Shown here piece by piece: positions 17,563 to 27,490 of a stretch of 53,840 nt of DNA (positions within the stretch are counted from its first letter, which is position 1; every line of letters starts with the position of its first letter). The stretch is from Bacteroidetes bacterium GWF2_41_31. Lineage in GTDB: Bacteria; Bacteroidota; Bacteroidia; Bacteroidales; F082. The translations under genes were made by a program, and so were the position numbers. The stretch spans positions 1 to 53,840 of the forward strand of contig MEOL01000051.1 of NCBI GenBank assembly GCA_001769215.1, read 5' to 3'. The notes beneath the pieces are model-generated. The model was not told the DNA's origin, did not search any database, and worked only from the letters and a program-made list of their open reading frames with translations.

Positions 17563-19176
17563 ATGAAAAAAGTCTTTTTGATAGCATTCCTGTTCGGGAG
17601 TGCATTTTCAGTTTATTCACAGTTAGTACTTTCCAGTGGCTCCCAATTGGTGGTCAATAGCGGTTCTGTTGTGGTTGCCAATGACATTACCTGTTCGGGA
17701 GGAACCATCAAAAACGATGGCGAAATCACTATTTTAGGCGATGTAACCAACAACAGTGGCGCCCTGATGGATGCAACCTCCACAGGAACGGTTACCTTTG
17801 AAGGAACTTCGGCACAGGAAATCACCGGAACGGCTTCCTCCACTTTCTATGGAACCCTCGACATCAACAATGCCACAGGTGTTGCTATTACAAATACCAC
17901 CACCGGGGCCGATCAAATCATTAACGGAACACTTAATTTTACCAGTGGAAAGCTCACCTTAAATGGGTTTAACTTAATGATTGGAGCAAGTGATCCAACC
18001 GGAGCAAGCACAACATCTTTCATTGTAACCAACAGTACAGGAAGTGTTAAAAGAAGTGTTCCTGCAGACGGCTCCACCAACGTCATCTATCCCATAGGAA
18101 ACAGCGCCTACAATCCAATCACATTACAAAACAGTGTCTCTGCTACTACTGATAACTACAGCGTCAGGGTCGCCGATAGCAAACCGGCGGGTTTCTCTGG
18201 TACAACGCATATCGTTGATCGTTCATGGGTGGTTGGTGAAGATGTTGCCGATGGCTCTGATCTTACGACCACCTATCAATGGAACGTTGGTGAAGAGTTA
18301 ACCAATTTTGATAGATCAGCAAGCACAATTGGCGTTACCTCTGACAATGGTACAACGGTATCATGGGGAAGTAATACCAGTGCAACAGGCAGTAATCCTT
18401 ATACCAATTCAAGCTCTGGAATTACCTCAACCGGAACGCTGATGGTGGGCGACTACTTTTATAGTGGATTGGTGATTGACCTTCAGGCTTTTTTGGCCGG
18501 GGCCTACAATACCACCAACCACAACATGGACAACACACTGAATTCCATCCTCCCCCTGACCGACCCTTATGGATTGACTACAACTGTAGCCTCCGTTCCT
18601 GTAACGGCCGTAGATTGGATAAAAATTGAGTTGCGGGATGCAGGAAACCATGCAACAGTGCTTCACAGTTTCGCACGTTTTATCGACCAGAACGGACAAA
18701 TCATTAATGAAGACGGAACCGATTGTAAAATGACAGGGGTGGCTGCTGGCTCCTATTATGTAGCCATACAACACCGCAACCATTTTGGGGTGGTATCCAC
18801 TTCCACCGTGAATTTAGCCGGTTCACCAACTTTAACTTTTGTAGGAGCTCAAGCTACTGCCTGGCAAGACGGCACCATAATTACAAATGCTGCCATGAAG
18901 GAAGTGGAAACCAATGTGTTTGCTTTGTGGGACGGAGATGCCAATGGGGATGGAGAGGTAGCCTACAACGGTGCAGGCAACGATCGTTCGGCTGTTTTAA
19001 CAGAGGTCGGAGTTGGCACACCTGGTAATACAGTATTAGATTCATACTCAGCAAATGATGTAAATATGGATGGGGATGTGATATACAATGGTGCAGGCAG
19101 CGACAGGAGTTCAATACTTTCTGTTGTCGGTGTTTCAACCCCGGGAGTGGTATTTTCAGCACACATGCCTGAGTAA
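17563..19176 (+). CDS. Secreted beta-rich protein with C-terminal dockerin-like repeats
   Basis: This 537-residue protein has a signal peptide (MKKVFLIAFLFGSAFSVYSQ). An N-terminal beta-helix-like region follows (SGTVVxNNGxITxxGDV-type strands), then a beta-sandwich-like middle. The last 80 or so residues hold two calcium-binding dockerin-like repeats, GDANGDGEVAYNGAGNDRS near 456 and DVNMDGDVIYNGAGSDRS near 500. It ends in SAHMPE without a standard T9SS type A tail. In Bacteroidota such paired repeats are common at the C-termini of very large exported proteins. It is 31 bases upstream of the next exported protein and probably forms an operon with it and the tiny 21478 gene. Confidence 0.75.
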   Translation: MKKVFLIAFLFGSAFSVYSQLVLSSGSQLVVNSGSVVVANDITCSGGTIKNDGEITILGDVTNNSGALMDATSTGTVTFEGTSAQEITGTASSTFYGTLDINNATGVAITNTTTGADQIINGTLNFTSGKLTLNGFNLMIGASDPTGASTTSFIVTNSTGSVKRSVPADGSTNVIYPIGNSAYNPITLQNSVSATTDNYSVRVADSKPAGFSGTTHIVDRSWVVGEDVADGSDLTTTYQWNVGEELTNFDRSASTIGVTSDNGTTVSWGSNTSATGSNPYTNSSSGITSTGTLMVGDYFYSGLVIDLQAFLAGAYNTTNHNMDNTLNSILPLTDPYGLTTTVASVPVTAVDWIKIELRDAGNHATVLHSFARFIDQNGQIINEDGTDCKMTGVAAGSYYVAIQHRNHFGVVSTSTVNLAGSPTLTFVGAQATAWQDGTIITNAAMKEVETNVFALWDGDANGDGEVAYNGAGNDRSAVLTEVGVGTPGNTVLDSYSANDVNMDGDVIYNGAGSDRSSILSVVGVSTPGVVFSAHMPE

Positions 19177-19207
19177 TAGATTTTTAAAGAAAATAACAAA
19201 TTTAAAT

Positions 19208-21457
19208 ATGAAAAAACACATCTACAAACTAACATTATCTGTTTTAGCCATTCTGGGCTTCTTGTATTCAGAGGCTCAAACGTTTGAAATCCGAACTGTA
19301 GAAAACGACATTGGATATTTAACAGTTCAAATGAGAGAAACCTCAGGAACAGGAACGCCAACCACAGCTACCAATATTGTAGATATCACCTTTGTGGTAA
19401 GATACCCCAGCGATGCTGTGGATATTGATCTGCTCTGTTCATCAAACGATTATAATATGATTGATGGATTGGCAGGTGAACAAACATTTGGGGGCTATGA
19501 TTATCACTATTGGAATGCAAGCAACACACCTTTCAATCCACCGTCCAATTGGGTACAAAATGTTTGGGAAGATATCGCTGTTTTTTATGCATCCGGAGCT
19601 ACGGGAAGCGGGTTGTTTGAAATAGCTCCCAATAATTGGGATGGCAGAAGCTTAAACTGGAACCAGGGAGGAACCGATTATACACCAACAATTAATGGTG
19701 ATGTTAACTATTCTTATCCAACTTTAGTTTATGATTATGTTTGGACTGGTGCTTCTAATACACAATGGGATAATGGTGCCAATTGGTTATCTGAATGTGG
19801 ATCTGCAATTGCTGTTGCTCCTAATACAGGTAATAATTGCATCATTCCAAGTGGTTTATCTAATTATCCAAATGAAGTTAATTTGGCACAATTTGGCGGA
19901 CATCAACCAACTTGTTCAAACCTAAAAATCATATCGGGGGCATCCTTAACTTTAGACGAAAAAGATGTTACAACCCTTGATCTTATTTGGACATTTGAGA
20001 ATGTGATAGTTGATGGGGTGCTGACTTCAATACCTAAAACTCGTCTGACCGTAACAGGCTCGACAACAATAAACTCCGTCACAGGCATCATCATCCAATC
20101 CGACGCCACAGGCACAGGCTCCTTTATCGATAACGGAACCATCACCTATGGAGCAAGTGGTTCGGCCAAGGTACAAACCTATCTTTCCAATTCGGCAGGT
20201 TCAGGAAACTTTGATATTCATCTGGTAGGGCCTACCGTCGATGAAGAAAACTATACAGGTGCTGGTACCGGTGCTTACCTGAGCGCTTTTAATGTGGTGA
20301 ACGGAAGTACCTACGCATATTCATGGGACGAAACGCAAGTCCTGCTCAACGGATGGCAAAACATCAACAGCTTAACCTATGAGGTTAGAACCGCCGACGG
20401 AATTGGTCTCTCCACCATTGACAATCTGCCACACACGCTGGAAATGACCGGTTCGTTAATGACAGGCGCCATTTCATCACCTGCCCTGACTTATAGCAAC
20501 AACCATTATGAATTGATCAGCAATCCTTATCCTTCCTCCATCGATTTTGACGGGCTGGCTACTGACAACAGTGGCGTTACAAATGATGCCTACTGGATTT
20601 GGGATCCTGCTGCCAATAATTACGTGGAACGTGCCGCAGGCGTTGGTGGCACACAACACATCCAGGTGGGGCAAGGCTTTTTTGTAGAGACGAATTCGGC
20701 AGGTACCTTTAACTTTTCAAATGCAAGACGTGCCCACAGTACGGTTGCATTTAGGGAAACCATGACAAACATTCTTTCCATTGCAGCCGAAGGAGGTATG
20801 ATTGGTTACCGGGACGATGCTATTATCCGGTTCGATGAGCAAGCTACTTCCGGCTATGATGTGAACATGGAAGCCGTTTTCTGGGAAAGCCAAAACTCAG
20901 ATGCCACTTCATTGAGGTCGGTAGCCGAAGGCAACCTGGAACTGGCCATCAATGTGCTTCCGTTGGAAAGCCTTACCGGGGGAGAAATGCTTAGCGTCCC
21001 CCTGAATTTCGATTGTGGTTATGACAAGGAATACAGCTTGACTTTCACGGACATCGAATCCTTCGACATCGGCACCGAAATCTGGCTCGAAGACAAACTC
21101 ACCGGAGGCGACTGGGTTTCTCTCAACACCCAACCTGTTGTTACTTTTACCAGTTCACCGGATGATGCCGCTGACCGTTTTATCCTGCATTTCTTTGGTC
21201 CAACCGGAACGGATGAACTCGCCAAACCAACGGTTGACATCTATTCTTCTGGCCAGCATGCTTACGTGCGCAACAACACCGATGAAAGCATCCGGGAGGT
21301 GAGGGTTTATAACTTGTCGGGATCGCTGGTTCGCAACCTGAAAACCATTGATCAAAAATTCATGAAAATTTGGGTGGATGATCAAATGGCTTATTATGTC
21401 ATCATGGTTGTTACCGATCAACAAGTCTACACCGAGAAAATATTCATTAACAAGTAA
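19208..21457 (+). CDS. T9SS-type exported surface protein
   Basis: Started at 19208 this has 750 residues, with a signal peptide (MKKHIYKLTLSVLAILGFLYSEAQ). The frame is open from 19088, but that part overlaps the previous gene and puts 40 unlikely residues before the signal. Near residue 178 is WTGASNTQWDNGANW, a motif that introduces beta-helix segments in many Bacteroidota surface proteins. A low-complexity beta-rich region follows, and then a C-terminal region with DIYSSGQHAYVRN and VRVYNLSGSLV that ends in TEKIFINK, a diverged T9SS type A tail. Likely co-transcribed with 17563-19176 and 21478-21711. Specific function is unknown. Confidence 0.75.
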   Translation: MKKHIYKLTLSVLAILGFLYSEAQTFEIRTVENDIGYLTVQMRETSGTGTPTTATNIVDITFVVRYPSDAVDIDLLCSSNDYNMIDGLAGEQTFGGYDYHYWNASNTPFNPPSNWVQNVWEDIAVFYASGATGSGLFEIAPNNWDGRSLNWNQGGTDYTPTINGDVNYSYPTLVYDYVWTGASNTQWDNGANWLSECGSAIAVAPNTGNNCIIPSGLSNYPNEVNLAQFGGHQPTCSNLKIISGASLTLDEKDVTTLDLIWTFENVIVDGVLTSIPKTRLTVTGSTTINSVTGIIIQSDATGTGSFIDNGTITYGASGSAKVQTYLSNSAGSGNFDIHLVGPTVDEENYTGAGTGAYLSAFNVVNGSTYAYSWDETQVLLNGWQNINSLTYEVRTADGIGLSTIDNLPHTLEMTGSLMTGAISSPALTYSNNHYELISNPYPSSIDFDGLATDNSGVTNDAYWIWDPAANNYVERAAGVGGTQHIQVGQGFFVETNSAGTFNFSNARRAHSTVAFRETMTNILSIAAEGGMIGYRDDAIIRFDEQATSGYDVNMEAVFWESQNSDATSLRSVAEGNLELAINVLPLESLTGGEMLSVPLNFDCGYDKEYSLTFTDIESFDIGTEIWLEDKLTGGDWVSLNTQPVVTFTSSPDDAADRFILHFFGPTGTDELAKPTVDIYSSGQHAYVRNNTDESIREVRVYNLSGSLVRNLKTIDQKFMKIWVDDQMAYYVIMVVTDQQVYTEKIFINK

Positions 21458-21477
21458 CCTATAACGACATGTGTCTT

Positions 21478-21711
21478 ATGAAGAAGAAAATAGTTTCCGC
21501 CCTGCTAGTCGCTTCACTCCTCCTGTTCCCCTTAATTTCCATGGCCGAAACCACAGGACCGGGTAACCCTCCGGGAGAGCCCGGCGGAGGTGATGTTCCC
21601 ATTGGCGGTGGTGCCCCCATCGGGGGGGGAAGCCTGATTTTAATGGGAATGGCGGCGGCCTATGGAGTACGTAAACTGTATTTGATAAAAAAAGAACACC
21701 TGGAAGAATAA
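21478..21711 (+). CDS. Tiny PID-CTERM-like sorting-signal protein
   Basis: The best start is the ATG at 21478 (77 residues); an in-frame ATG at 21469 adds only MCL. A signal peptide (MKKKIVSALLVASLLLFPLISMAE) is followed by a short Gly/Pro linker and a C-terminal segment VPIGGGAPIGGGSLILMGM, then AAAYGVRKLYLIKK. This matches the layout of the PID-CTERM sorting signals of Bacteroidota (VPIDGG, a glycine-rich hydrophobic helix, YGVRK), here with Gly replacing Asp. Nearly the whole mature protein is the sorting signal. It follows the 19208 gene by 20 bases, so it is probably in the same operon. Its role, perhaps as an anchor or a small surface peptide, is unknown. Confidence 0.7.
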   Translation: MKKKIVSALLVASLLLFPLISMAETTGPGNPPGEPGGGDVPIGGGAPIGGGSLILMGMAAAYGVRKLYLIKKEHLEE

Positions 21712-22111
21712 CCCAATCATGTCATTTTAAAAGGTCCAGGAATTTGGTTACATTAAAAAATACAGCTGTCAGATCTTAGTGTGACCTTTAAAAATTTGTG
21801 ATTTGATTTAAAGTTAATTACAGATTCCATCCCTATTCAAAAATTCCCGTTGGCATCTCTGTGACTTCTTTACTCAGCTTTGTGTAACAACTTATGAGCT
21901 ATGACACCAAGAACCACAAAGAAGCTACAAGGTGACACAGAGAATAAAATTTAGTTATATTTCATTAACTATCAAATGTAAGCACTCAGAAAAACACATG
22001 AGAAACTTGAGTCATGAATATTGTATTTGTATTTCACTTATATTATATTTGTGACCGTTATATATTTATTATCTCAATGGTTCTCGTTTTTTAACACCAA
22101 AAAGATCGCTC
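21712..22111. other. 400-base intergenic stretch
   Basis: No gene is seen. It contains an imperfect inverted pair at about 21855-21944 (TCTCTGTGACTTCTTT against AAAGAAGCTACAAGG and GACACAGAGA), of a type scattered in many bacterial genomes, and the promoter at 22021-22051. Confidence 0.6.
22021..22051 (+). promoter_or_regulatory. Predicted promoter of the subtilisin-like protease
   Basis: TTG (22021-22023), 20 bases, then TATATTTG (22044-22051), a perfect match in sequence and spacing to the Bacteroidota consensus. The ATG is 60 bases downstream. Confidence 0.65.
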
Positions 22112-24682
22112 ATGAAAAAATCAGTAGTGCTCCTTTTGCTTATGTTTTGTGCCATGATAGTCGCACAGGCCCAACAAGTTACAAAACATGATAAGTTAAA
22201 TAGTCTTTCGACCGAATATTTTCAGGCATTTGAAGAAGGCAAACAAAGGGCCATTGATTATGCCCGGGCGAACAACATTCCCATGCGCATCGAAACCGAC
22301 AGCGTGTTGATGGAACTCATCAATATCGATGAACGCGGAAGGCCTCAATATTATACCACTTTCAATGCCAACGCAGCAGCCACTTCATCCACCAATGAAG
22401 TTTACAGCGGCGGTGCAGCTGGATTAAGCCTGAGTGGTGCCGGGGTTACCGTTTGCGAATGGGATGGTGGCACCATCCGGACAACCCACCAGGAATTTGA
22501 TACGCGGGCCACCAACATTGATGCCAGTGCTGTTAGTGGGCATTCTACCCATGTGGCTGGAACCATCATGGCATTCGGAGTCAATTCGGCTGCCAAAGGC
22601 ATGGCTTTTGCGGCCGAACTGAAAGCCTACGACTGGGATTATGATAACTCGGAAATGGCCACCGAAGCGGCCAATGGAACCCTGATTAGTAATCACTCTT
22701 ATGGCTTTGTCAGGGGATGGTATTGGAATGGTTCTGCCAATGTTTGGAATGGAGATCCGGCTATCAGTATTTTAGAGGACTATCTTTTCGGGTTTTATGA
22801 TATATACGCGAAAAACTGGGATGAAATAGCCACCAATGCACCCTATTATTTGATTGTTAAATCGGCGGGGAACGACAGAGGGGACAGTGGAAATGGAACT
22901 TATCCTCCGGATGGTCCCTATGATTGCATCCCACAAAAAGGAGTGGCCAAGAATATTCTTACTGTAGGCGCAGTAAATGATATTACTGCTGGATATTCGC
23001 AACCCTCCGATGTGGTGATGAGCAGTTTTAGTAGTTGGGGACCTGCCGATGATGGCAGGATAAAACCGGATATTGTGGCCAATGGCGTCAACCTGACATC
23101 TGCTTACAGCAGCGCTGATGACGATTATGAAGTATTAAGTGGCACCTCCATGTCGGCACCTGCCACCACCGGATCGCTTGCCTTGTTAATTCAACATTAT
23201 GAAAATGTAAAGGGTTCAGGAATGAAAATGCTTTCTTCCACTTTGAAAGCGCTGGTGCTGCATACAGCTGATGAATCAGGAACCAATGATGGCCCGGATT
23301 ATGAATTTGGATGGGGATTGTTGAATACCCAATCGGCAGCAGCCAAAATCACCGAAGACCAGACTACAGATGTCATTTCAGAGCATGTACTGGTTAATGG
23401 TGAAACCTATACCCGCAACATCACCACCACGGGAACCAATCCCATCCGGGTAACCATCGTGTGGACCGATCCTCCCGGAACGCCACCGTCCGCTGCCCTC
23501 GATCCTGCTGATCCCATGCTCGTCAACGACCTGGATTTGCGTATTACCGAAAGTTCTAACACTTACTATCCCTGGAAACTGGATAAAGACAATCCTTCAA
23601 ATGCTGCTACTCACGCTGCCGAAAACAATGTGGACAATGTGGAAATGGTGGATATCGCAACGCCCGTTACATCCACCACTTACACCATCACCGTGGATCA
23701 TGATGGAACACTGGCTTCACCCCAGGCATTTTCCCTGATCATCAGTGGTGATATTGACAATGCAGTGGCTCCGGTGGCTGATTTTTATACCAACAACACA
23801 AACCCGGGTGTCGATCAGCCGATAAATTTCACAGATGTTTCGGCCAATATACCTTCATCATGGCTATGGTCCTTTAATCCAACTACAGTCAAATATGTCA
23901 ATAGCAGCTCCTCCACATCCCAAAACCCTGAAGTAGAGTTTCAGGAAACAGGGATTTATGAAGTGGTACTTTACACTTCAAATGCCTATGGAAACGATAC
24001 TGAAACCAAGAGTGGTTATATTACGGTAGGTGTTGCACCTACGAATTATTGTACAGCCAGCGGAACTGGTAATATTTACATTGAAGATGTGCAAATGGGA
24101 ACAATCGCCAATTTAAACACAGGAAATGACGGATATACTGATTATACTAACCTAAGTACCGACGTAGTTGTCGGTAGTTCTTATAGTATTTCTGTCACTT
24201 TTGGCGCTGCATATTTAGATGATAATCTAAGTGTACTTATCGACTGGAACCGAGATGGGGATTTTAATGATGTCAATGAAAACCCGGTTTGTCTAAGTGT
24301 AACGGCATATACTGAAACAGAAACAATTATAGTTCCTACGACAGCAAGCATTGGATCCACTAGAATGCGTATTCGAAATAACCATGATGGCAGTTCATGT
24401 CTTCCATGTAACGAATCATATTGGGGCGAAGTAGAAGACTACACCCTCAACATACTGCCTGCCAGCACTACCTGGAATGGTACCACCACCAACTGGAATG
24501 ATGCTTCCAACTGGCCTGATGGAGTGATTCCAAATTTATCTTATGAAGTAACCATTCCAACAACCCCTTCAGGTGGTAATTTTCCTGAAATTCAGGTAGG
24601 TACAAATGCCAAATGTTACAGCATCACACTACAAAATGGGGCCACCATCACCATAAACGGAACATTGGAGGTGGACAAATAA
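22112..24682 (+). CDS. Secreted subtilisin-like (S8) protease with PKD and GEVED domains
   Basis: This 856-residue protein has a signal peptide (MKKSVVLLLLMFCAMIVAQAQ). The catalytic triad is visible: Asp118 (CEWDGG), His144 (GHSTHVAGT) and Ser346 (SGTSMSAPATTG), with the oxyanion Asn in SAGND. A beta-sandwich of the type that follows many S8 domains comes next (VNDLDLRI). Then come a PKD-like domain (about 553-645), a GEVED domain (about 645-777, ending in GEVEDYTLNI) and a short terminal segment (WNGTTTNWNDASNWPDG to TITINGTLEVDK). No T9SS type A tail is present; the protein stops where related proteins usually continue into a beta-helix. The same terminal module and the same downstream element are shared with the next gene. 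It probably degrades extracellular protein. Confidence 0.9.
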   Translation: MKKSVVLLLLMFCAMIVAQAQQVTKHDKLNSLSTEYFQAFEEGKQRAIDYARANNIPMRIETDSVLMELINIDERGRPQYYTTFNANAAATSSTNEVYSGGAAGLSLSGAGVTVCEWDGGTIRTTHQEFDTRATNIDASAVSGHSTHVAGTIMAFGVNSAAKGMAFAAELKAYDWDYDNSEMATEAANGTLISNHSYGFVRGWYWNGSANVWNGDPAISILEDYLFGFYDIYAKNWDEIATNAPYYLIVKSAGNDRGDSGNGTYPPDGPYDCIPQKGVAKNILTVGAVNDITAGYSQPSDVVMSSFSSWGPADDGRIKPDIVANGVNLTSAYSSADDDYEVLSGTSMSAPATTGSLALLIQHYENVKGSGMKMLSSTLKALVLHTADESGTNDGPDYEFGWGLLNTQSAAAKITEDQTTDVISEHVLVNGETYTRNITTTGTNPIRVTIVWTDPPGTPPSAALDPADPMLVNDLDLRITESSNTYYPWKLDKDNPSNAATHAAENNVDNVEMVDIATPVTSTTYTITVDHDGTLASPQAFSLIISGDIDNAVAPVADFYTNNTNPGVDQPINFTDVSANIPSSWLWSFNPTTVKYVNSSSSTSQNPEVEFQETGIYEVVLYTSNAYGNDTETKSGYITVGVAPTNYCTASGTGNIYIEDVQMGTIANLNTGNDGYTDYTNLSTDVVVGSSYSISVTFGAAYLDDNLSVLIDWNRDGDFNDVNENPVCLSVTAYTETETIIVPTTASIGSTRMRIRNNHDGSSCLPCNESYWGEVEDYTLNILPASTTWNGTTTNWNDASNWPDGVIPNLSYEVTIPTTPSGGNFPEIQVGTNAKCYSITLQNGATITINGTLEVDK

Positions 24683-24718
24683 GCTATTCAAAATTTAGCT
24701 GTTCTTTTGCAGCTATAA

Positions 24719-24784
24719 TTACCAAAAGGTAGGAAATTTTGGTTCTGGCGGGTTTTCAGTTAAAAACTGAAAACCCGCTTTTTT
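24719..24784 (+). terminator. Element copy D: GGTAGGAAA stem-loop plus strong terminator
   Basis: ACCAAAA (24721-24727) pairs with TTTTGGT (24737-24743) around GGTAGGAAA. A perfect 14-base stem follows, GCGGGTTTTCAGTT (24748-24761) with AACTGAAAACCCGC (24765-24778), then a run of six T's. It lies 38 bases after the protease stop and is oriented with that gene, so it is a transcription terminator with an extra conserved stem-loop in front. Confidence 0.75.
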
Positions 24785-24831
24785 GTTCATATTGCAAAGA
24801 ACTATAAGCAATGAAAGAACGACCAAATGAT

Positions 24832-24839
24832 TAATTTTG
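24832..24839 (+). promoter_or_regulatory. Possible -7 promoter element
   Basis: TAATTTTG matches TAnnTTTG and lies 25 bases before the ATG at 24864, downstream of the D terminator. I see no well-spaced TTG upstream, so support is limited to the -7 box. Confidence 0.35.
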
Positions 24840-24863
24840 ACGCGTCATACATTTAATTCGATT

Positions 24864-27485
24864 ATGATAAAATTAATTAAAGTGCTAATCATATTGGTGT
24901 TCTTTCCAACCCTGGTGTTTTCACAAAAAAAGAACAACCTTCCTCATCAGGATGTCGTTTTTCCTTCGGTGATAAAAACACCCATTGGTTTTTCAATTTC
25001 TGCCCCTTTAAGGGAGGCGCCCATTTTTATTGATAAAAATGATGCTGCCGAGGAGTTTTATATGAACAAACACCGCGACAGGAAAATTAATCCCAACATT
25101 TTTCCTCCTGATTTTAATCACATGCCCATGGATCCGGGAGAGCAAACAATCATGGGCGATGTTTTATCCGGGAGATCCCTGCAAAAAAACTTTCCTGGTC
25201 AAAACAGCAGTTCCAATCCACCTGACTGTAGCGGAACTGTTGGCTCAGACTATTATTTTCAGGTGGTAAATGTAACGTACCAGATTTTCAACAAATCGGA
25301 TGGCAGTTCCGCTGCCGGACCTTCAAATCTTAATTCCATATTTAATAGTGGACTACCGGGGGCTAACTGCAATAGCGGCGATCCCATCGTACTATGGGAT
25401 GAACAGGCCGACCGTTGGCTTTTTGCTGAATTTTCACTTTGCAACTCCAACGATTATATGCTGATCGCCGTTTCAACAACAAACGATCCAACAGGAACCT
25501 GGTACTCCTGGTCGTATGATGTGGCCGATATGCCGGACTATATGAAGTTTGGTATTTGGCAGGATGGATATTACATGGCAACCAATACTTCCGCGGGCAA
25601 TGATGTGTATGTTTTCGATAGAGATGCCATGATTTCCGGCAATAGTAACCCTGTCATGATTGGTTTTGACAACCCGAACAGGCCAACTACTTTTGATGGG
25701 TTTCATTGTTTGCTTCCTTTGGATAACGATGGAGCATGGGCACCCGCCGGAACACCCGGCCAGTTTATTACCATTGCCGATGACGGCCAAAGCAATCCTG
25801 CTGACGAACTTAGGATATATGAGCTGGATGCCGACTGGACCACCCCCTCAAACTCTACCTTTTCGATGGTGCAACAGCTGCCTGTCAACGCGTTTAATGG
25901 AAACTTTTCAAATGATTGGAACAACATCCCACAACCCGGCACGGGACAAACACTGGATGGAATATCCACTGTTTTGATGTTCAGGGCGCAATACCGCAAT
26001 TTTAATGGAACCCAAAAGATCGTTTGTAACCACACCATTGCCGAAAGTGCTACCGAGTCGGCCATCAGGTGGTATGAACTCGTAAAAACCACAGGAAGTT
26101 GGTCCATTGCTCAACAAGGCACTTACAATCCAGATAACGTAAGTCGCTGGAATGGAAGTATCGCCATGAACGACAATGGCGAAATAGCCATGGGATATTC
26201 AGTTTCTGATGGCACTTCCGTTTATCCGGGTATCAGGTATTGCGCGCAAACAACCAATGCACCCCAAAACACCATGGATGTGGCCGAAGTGAGTATTTGG
26301 GATGGATCCTTCTCTCAAACTGGGATTAACCGTTGGGGTGATTATAGCAACATCAGTGTCGACCCTGGTGATGGCACCACCTTTTGGTATACCAATGAAT
26401 ACAAGAGCAGTTCGTCGCATGGTACCCGGATCGCCTCTTTTACTGTTCCCCTTTCCTGTACCCCACCAATCGTTCAGGCTGCTGCTTTTTCAGTCGCCGC
26501 AATCCACGACAACGACCTGACCATTAACTGGACCAGGGGAAATGGAACCCATGTGTTGGTCATTGCCCGTGAAGCAGGTGCGGTGAACCAAGGTCCTGTT
26601 ACGGGAACAAATTATAATGCCAATGCAAGCTTTGGCGATGGCGACGCAATTGGATCTGGCAATTATGTCCTTTATAATGGAACAGGTACCTCCGTTATCA
26701 CTACATCCCTCCAGGCAGGAACTGCCTATCATTTTTCAATCCATGAATATTCAATCAGTGATTTCTGCTATTTGTCTCCCGGCCTGACCGGAAGTGCCAC
26801 AACAAGTGGGGTTGCTCCATGTAATCTTTGTAGTTCAAATGGGAATACCGATTATGGAACAAGTACAACCTTTGTTGGTTTGAATACCCTTAGCAATGCC
26901 TCGGGGAAACCAGGAGCATACAGCGATTATACCAATTTATCAACTAATTTAGGAGTAGCAGGGACTTATCTGTTGAATGTGAGGGTGAACACAGATGGAG
27001 ATTGGACCGTCAACACCATCGTGTGGGTCGACTGGAACCAGGATTGTGATTTTAGCGATACCGGAGAAACCTATGATTTGGGAACAGCTACGAATACTGC
27101 GGATGGAGCCACCAGTTTATCGCCTCTTAGCATTACCGTGCCTGTTGACGCCCTGTTGGGCAATACCATCATGCGTGTTTCAACAAAATATTATGCTGAT
27201 CCCACCTTCTGCGAAACAGGTTTCGATGGTGAAGTAGAAGATTATACTTTAACCCTGATCCCCGGACAATCTGTATGGCTTGGAAATTCGATCGATTGGA
27301 ATTTTACCACCAATTGGGAAAACGGGATCGTGCCAACGTCTTCCTTCGTGGTTACAATTCCGGCGACTCCAACCGGGGGTCATTCCCCCACCATACCTTT
27401 TGGGATCAATGCGGTTTGTTACAGCATCACACTTGAAAACGGATCGACCATAACAATTAATGGAAATTTGGAGGTTATAAAATAG
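24864..27485 (+). CDS. Secreted GEVED-domain protein with propeller-like N-terminal region
   Basis: Started at the ATG 24864 this has 873 residues and a signal peptide (MIKLIKVLIILVFFPTLVFSQ). The in-frame TTG at 24837 would overlap the -7 promoter box and is rejected. The first 500 or so residues resemble a propeller-like secreted domain (DPIVLWDEQADRWLFAEFS, WDGSFSQTGINRWGDYS). A fibronectin-III-like segment (about 540-640) and a GEVED domain (about 652-789, CDFSDTGETYDLG to GEVEDYTL) follow. The C-terminus (CYSITLENGSTITINGNLEV) closely matches that of the S8 protease upstream. As in that gene, there is no T9SS tail and the next thing downstream is the GGTAGG stem-loop with a terminator. 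No catalytic residues were identified. Confidence 0.8.
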   Translation: MIKLIKVLIILVFFPTLVFSQKKNNLPHQDVVFPSVIKTPIGFSISAPLREAPIFIDKNDAAEEFYMNKHRDRKINPNIFPPDFNHMPMDPGEQTIMGDVLSGRSLQKNFPGQNSSSNPPDCSGTVGSDYYFQVVNVTYQIFNKSDGSSAAGPSNLNSIFNSGLPGANCNSGDPIVLWDEQADRWLFAEFSLCNSNDYMLIAVSTTNDPTGTWYSWSYDVADMPDYMKFGIWQDGYYMATNTSAGNDVYVFDRDAMISGNSNPVMIGFDNPNRPTTFDGFHCLLPLDNDGAWAPAGTPGQFITIADDGQSNPADELRIYELDADWTTPSNSTFSMVQQLPVNAFNGNFSNDWNNIPQPGTGQTLDGISTVLMFRAQYRNFNGTQKIVCNHTIAESATESAIRWYELVKTTGSWSIAQQGTYNPDNVSRWNGSIAMNDNGEIAMGYSVSDGTSVYPGIRYCAQTTNAPQNTMDVAEVSIWDGSFSQTGINRWGDYSNISVDPGDGTTFWYTNEYKSSSSHGTRIASFTVPLSCTPPIVQAAAFSVAAIHDNDLTINWTRGNGTHVLVIAREAGAVNQGPVTGTNYNANASFGDGDAIGSGNYVLYNGTGTSVITTSLQAGTAYHFSIHEYSISDFCYLSPGLTGSATTSGVAPCNLCSSNGNTDYGTSTTFVGLNTLSNASGKPGAYSDYTNLSTNLGVAGTYLLNVRVNTDGDWTVNTIVWVDWNQDCDFSDTGETYDLGTATNTADGATSLSPLSITVPVDALLGNTIMRVSTKYYADPTFCETGFDGEVEDYTLTLIPGQSVWLGNSIDWNFTTNWENGIVPTSSFVVTIPATPTGGHSPTIPFGINAVCYSITLENGSTITINGNLEVIK

Positions 27486-27490
27486 AGAAT

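Noticed and set aside
19088-19207. Upstream start of the 19208 gene
   Set aside because: The added 40 residues overlap the previous gene and precede a clear signal peptide.
18881-19361. Minus-strand open frames across the dockerin-like gene end
   Set aside because: Their Leu/His/Pro-rich reading is the reverse of the dockerin-like Asp/Gly/Asn repeats.
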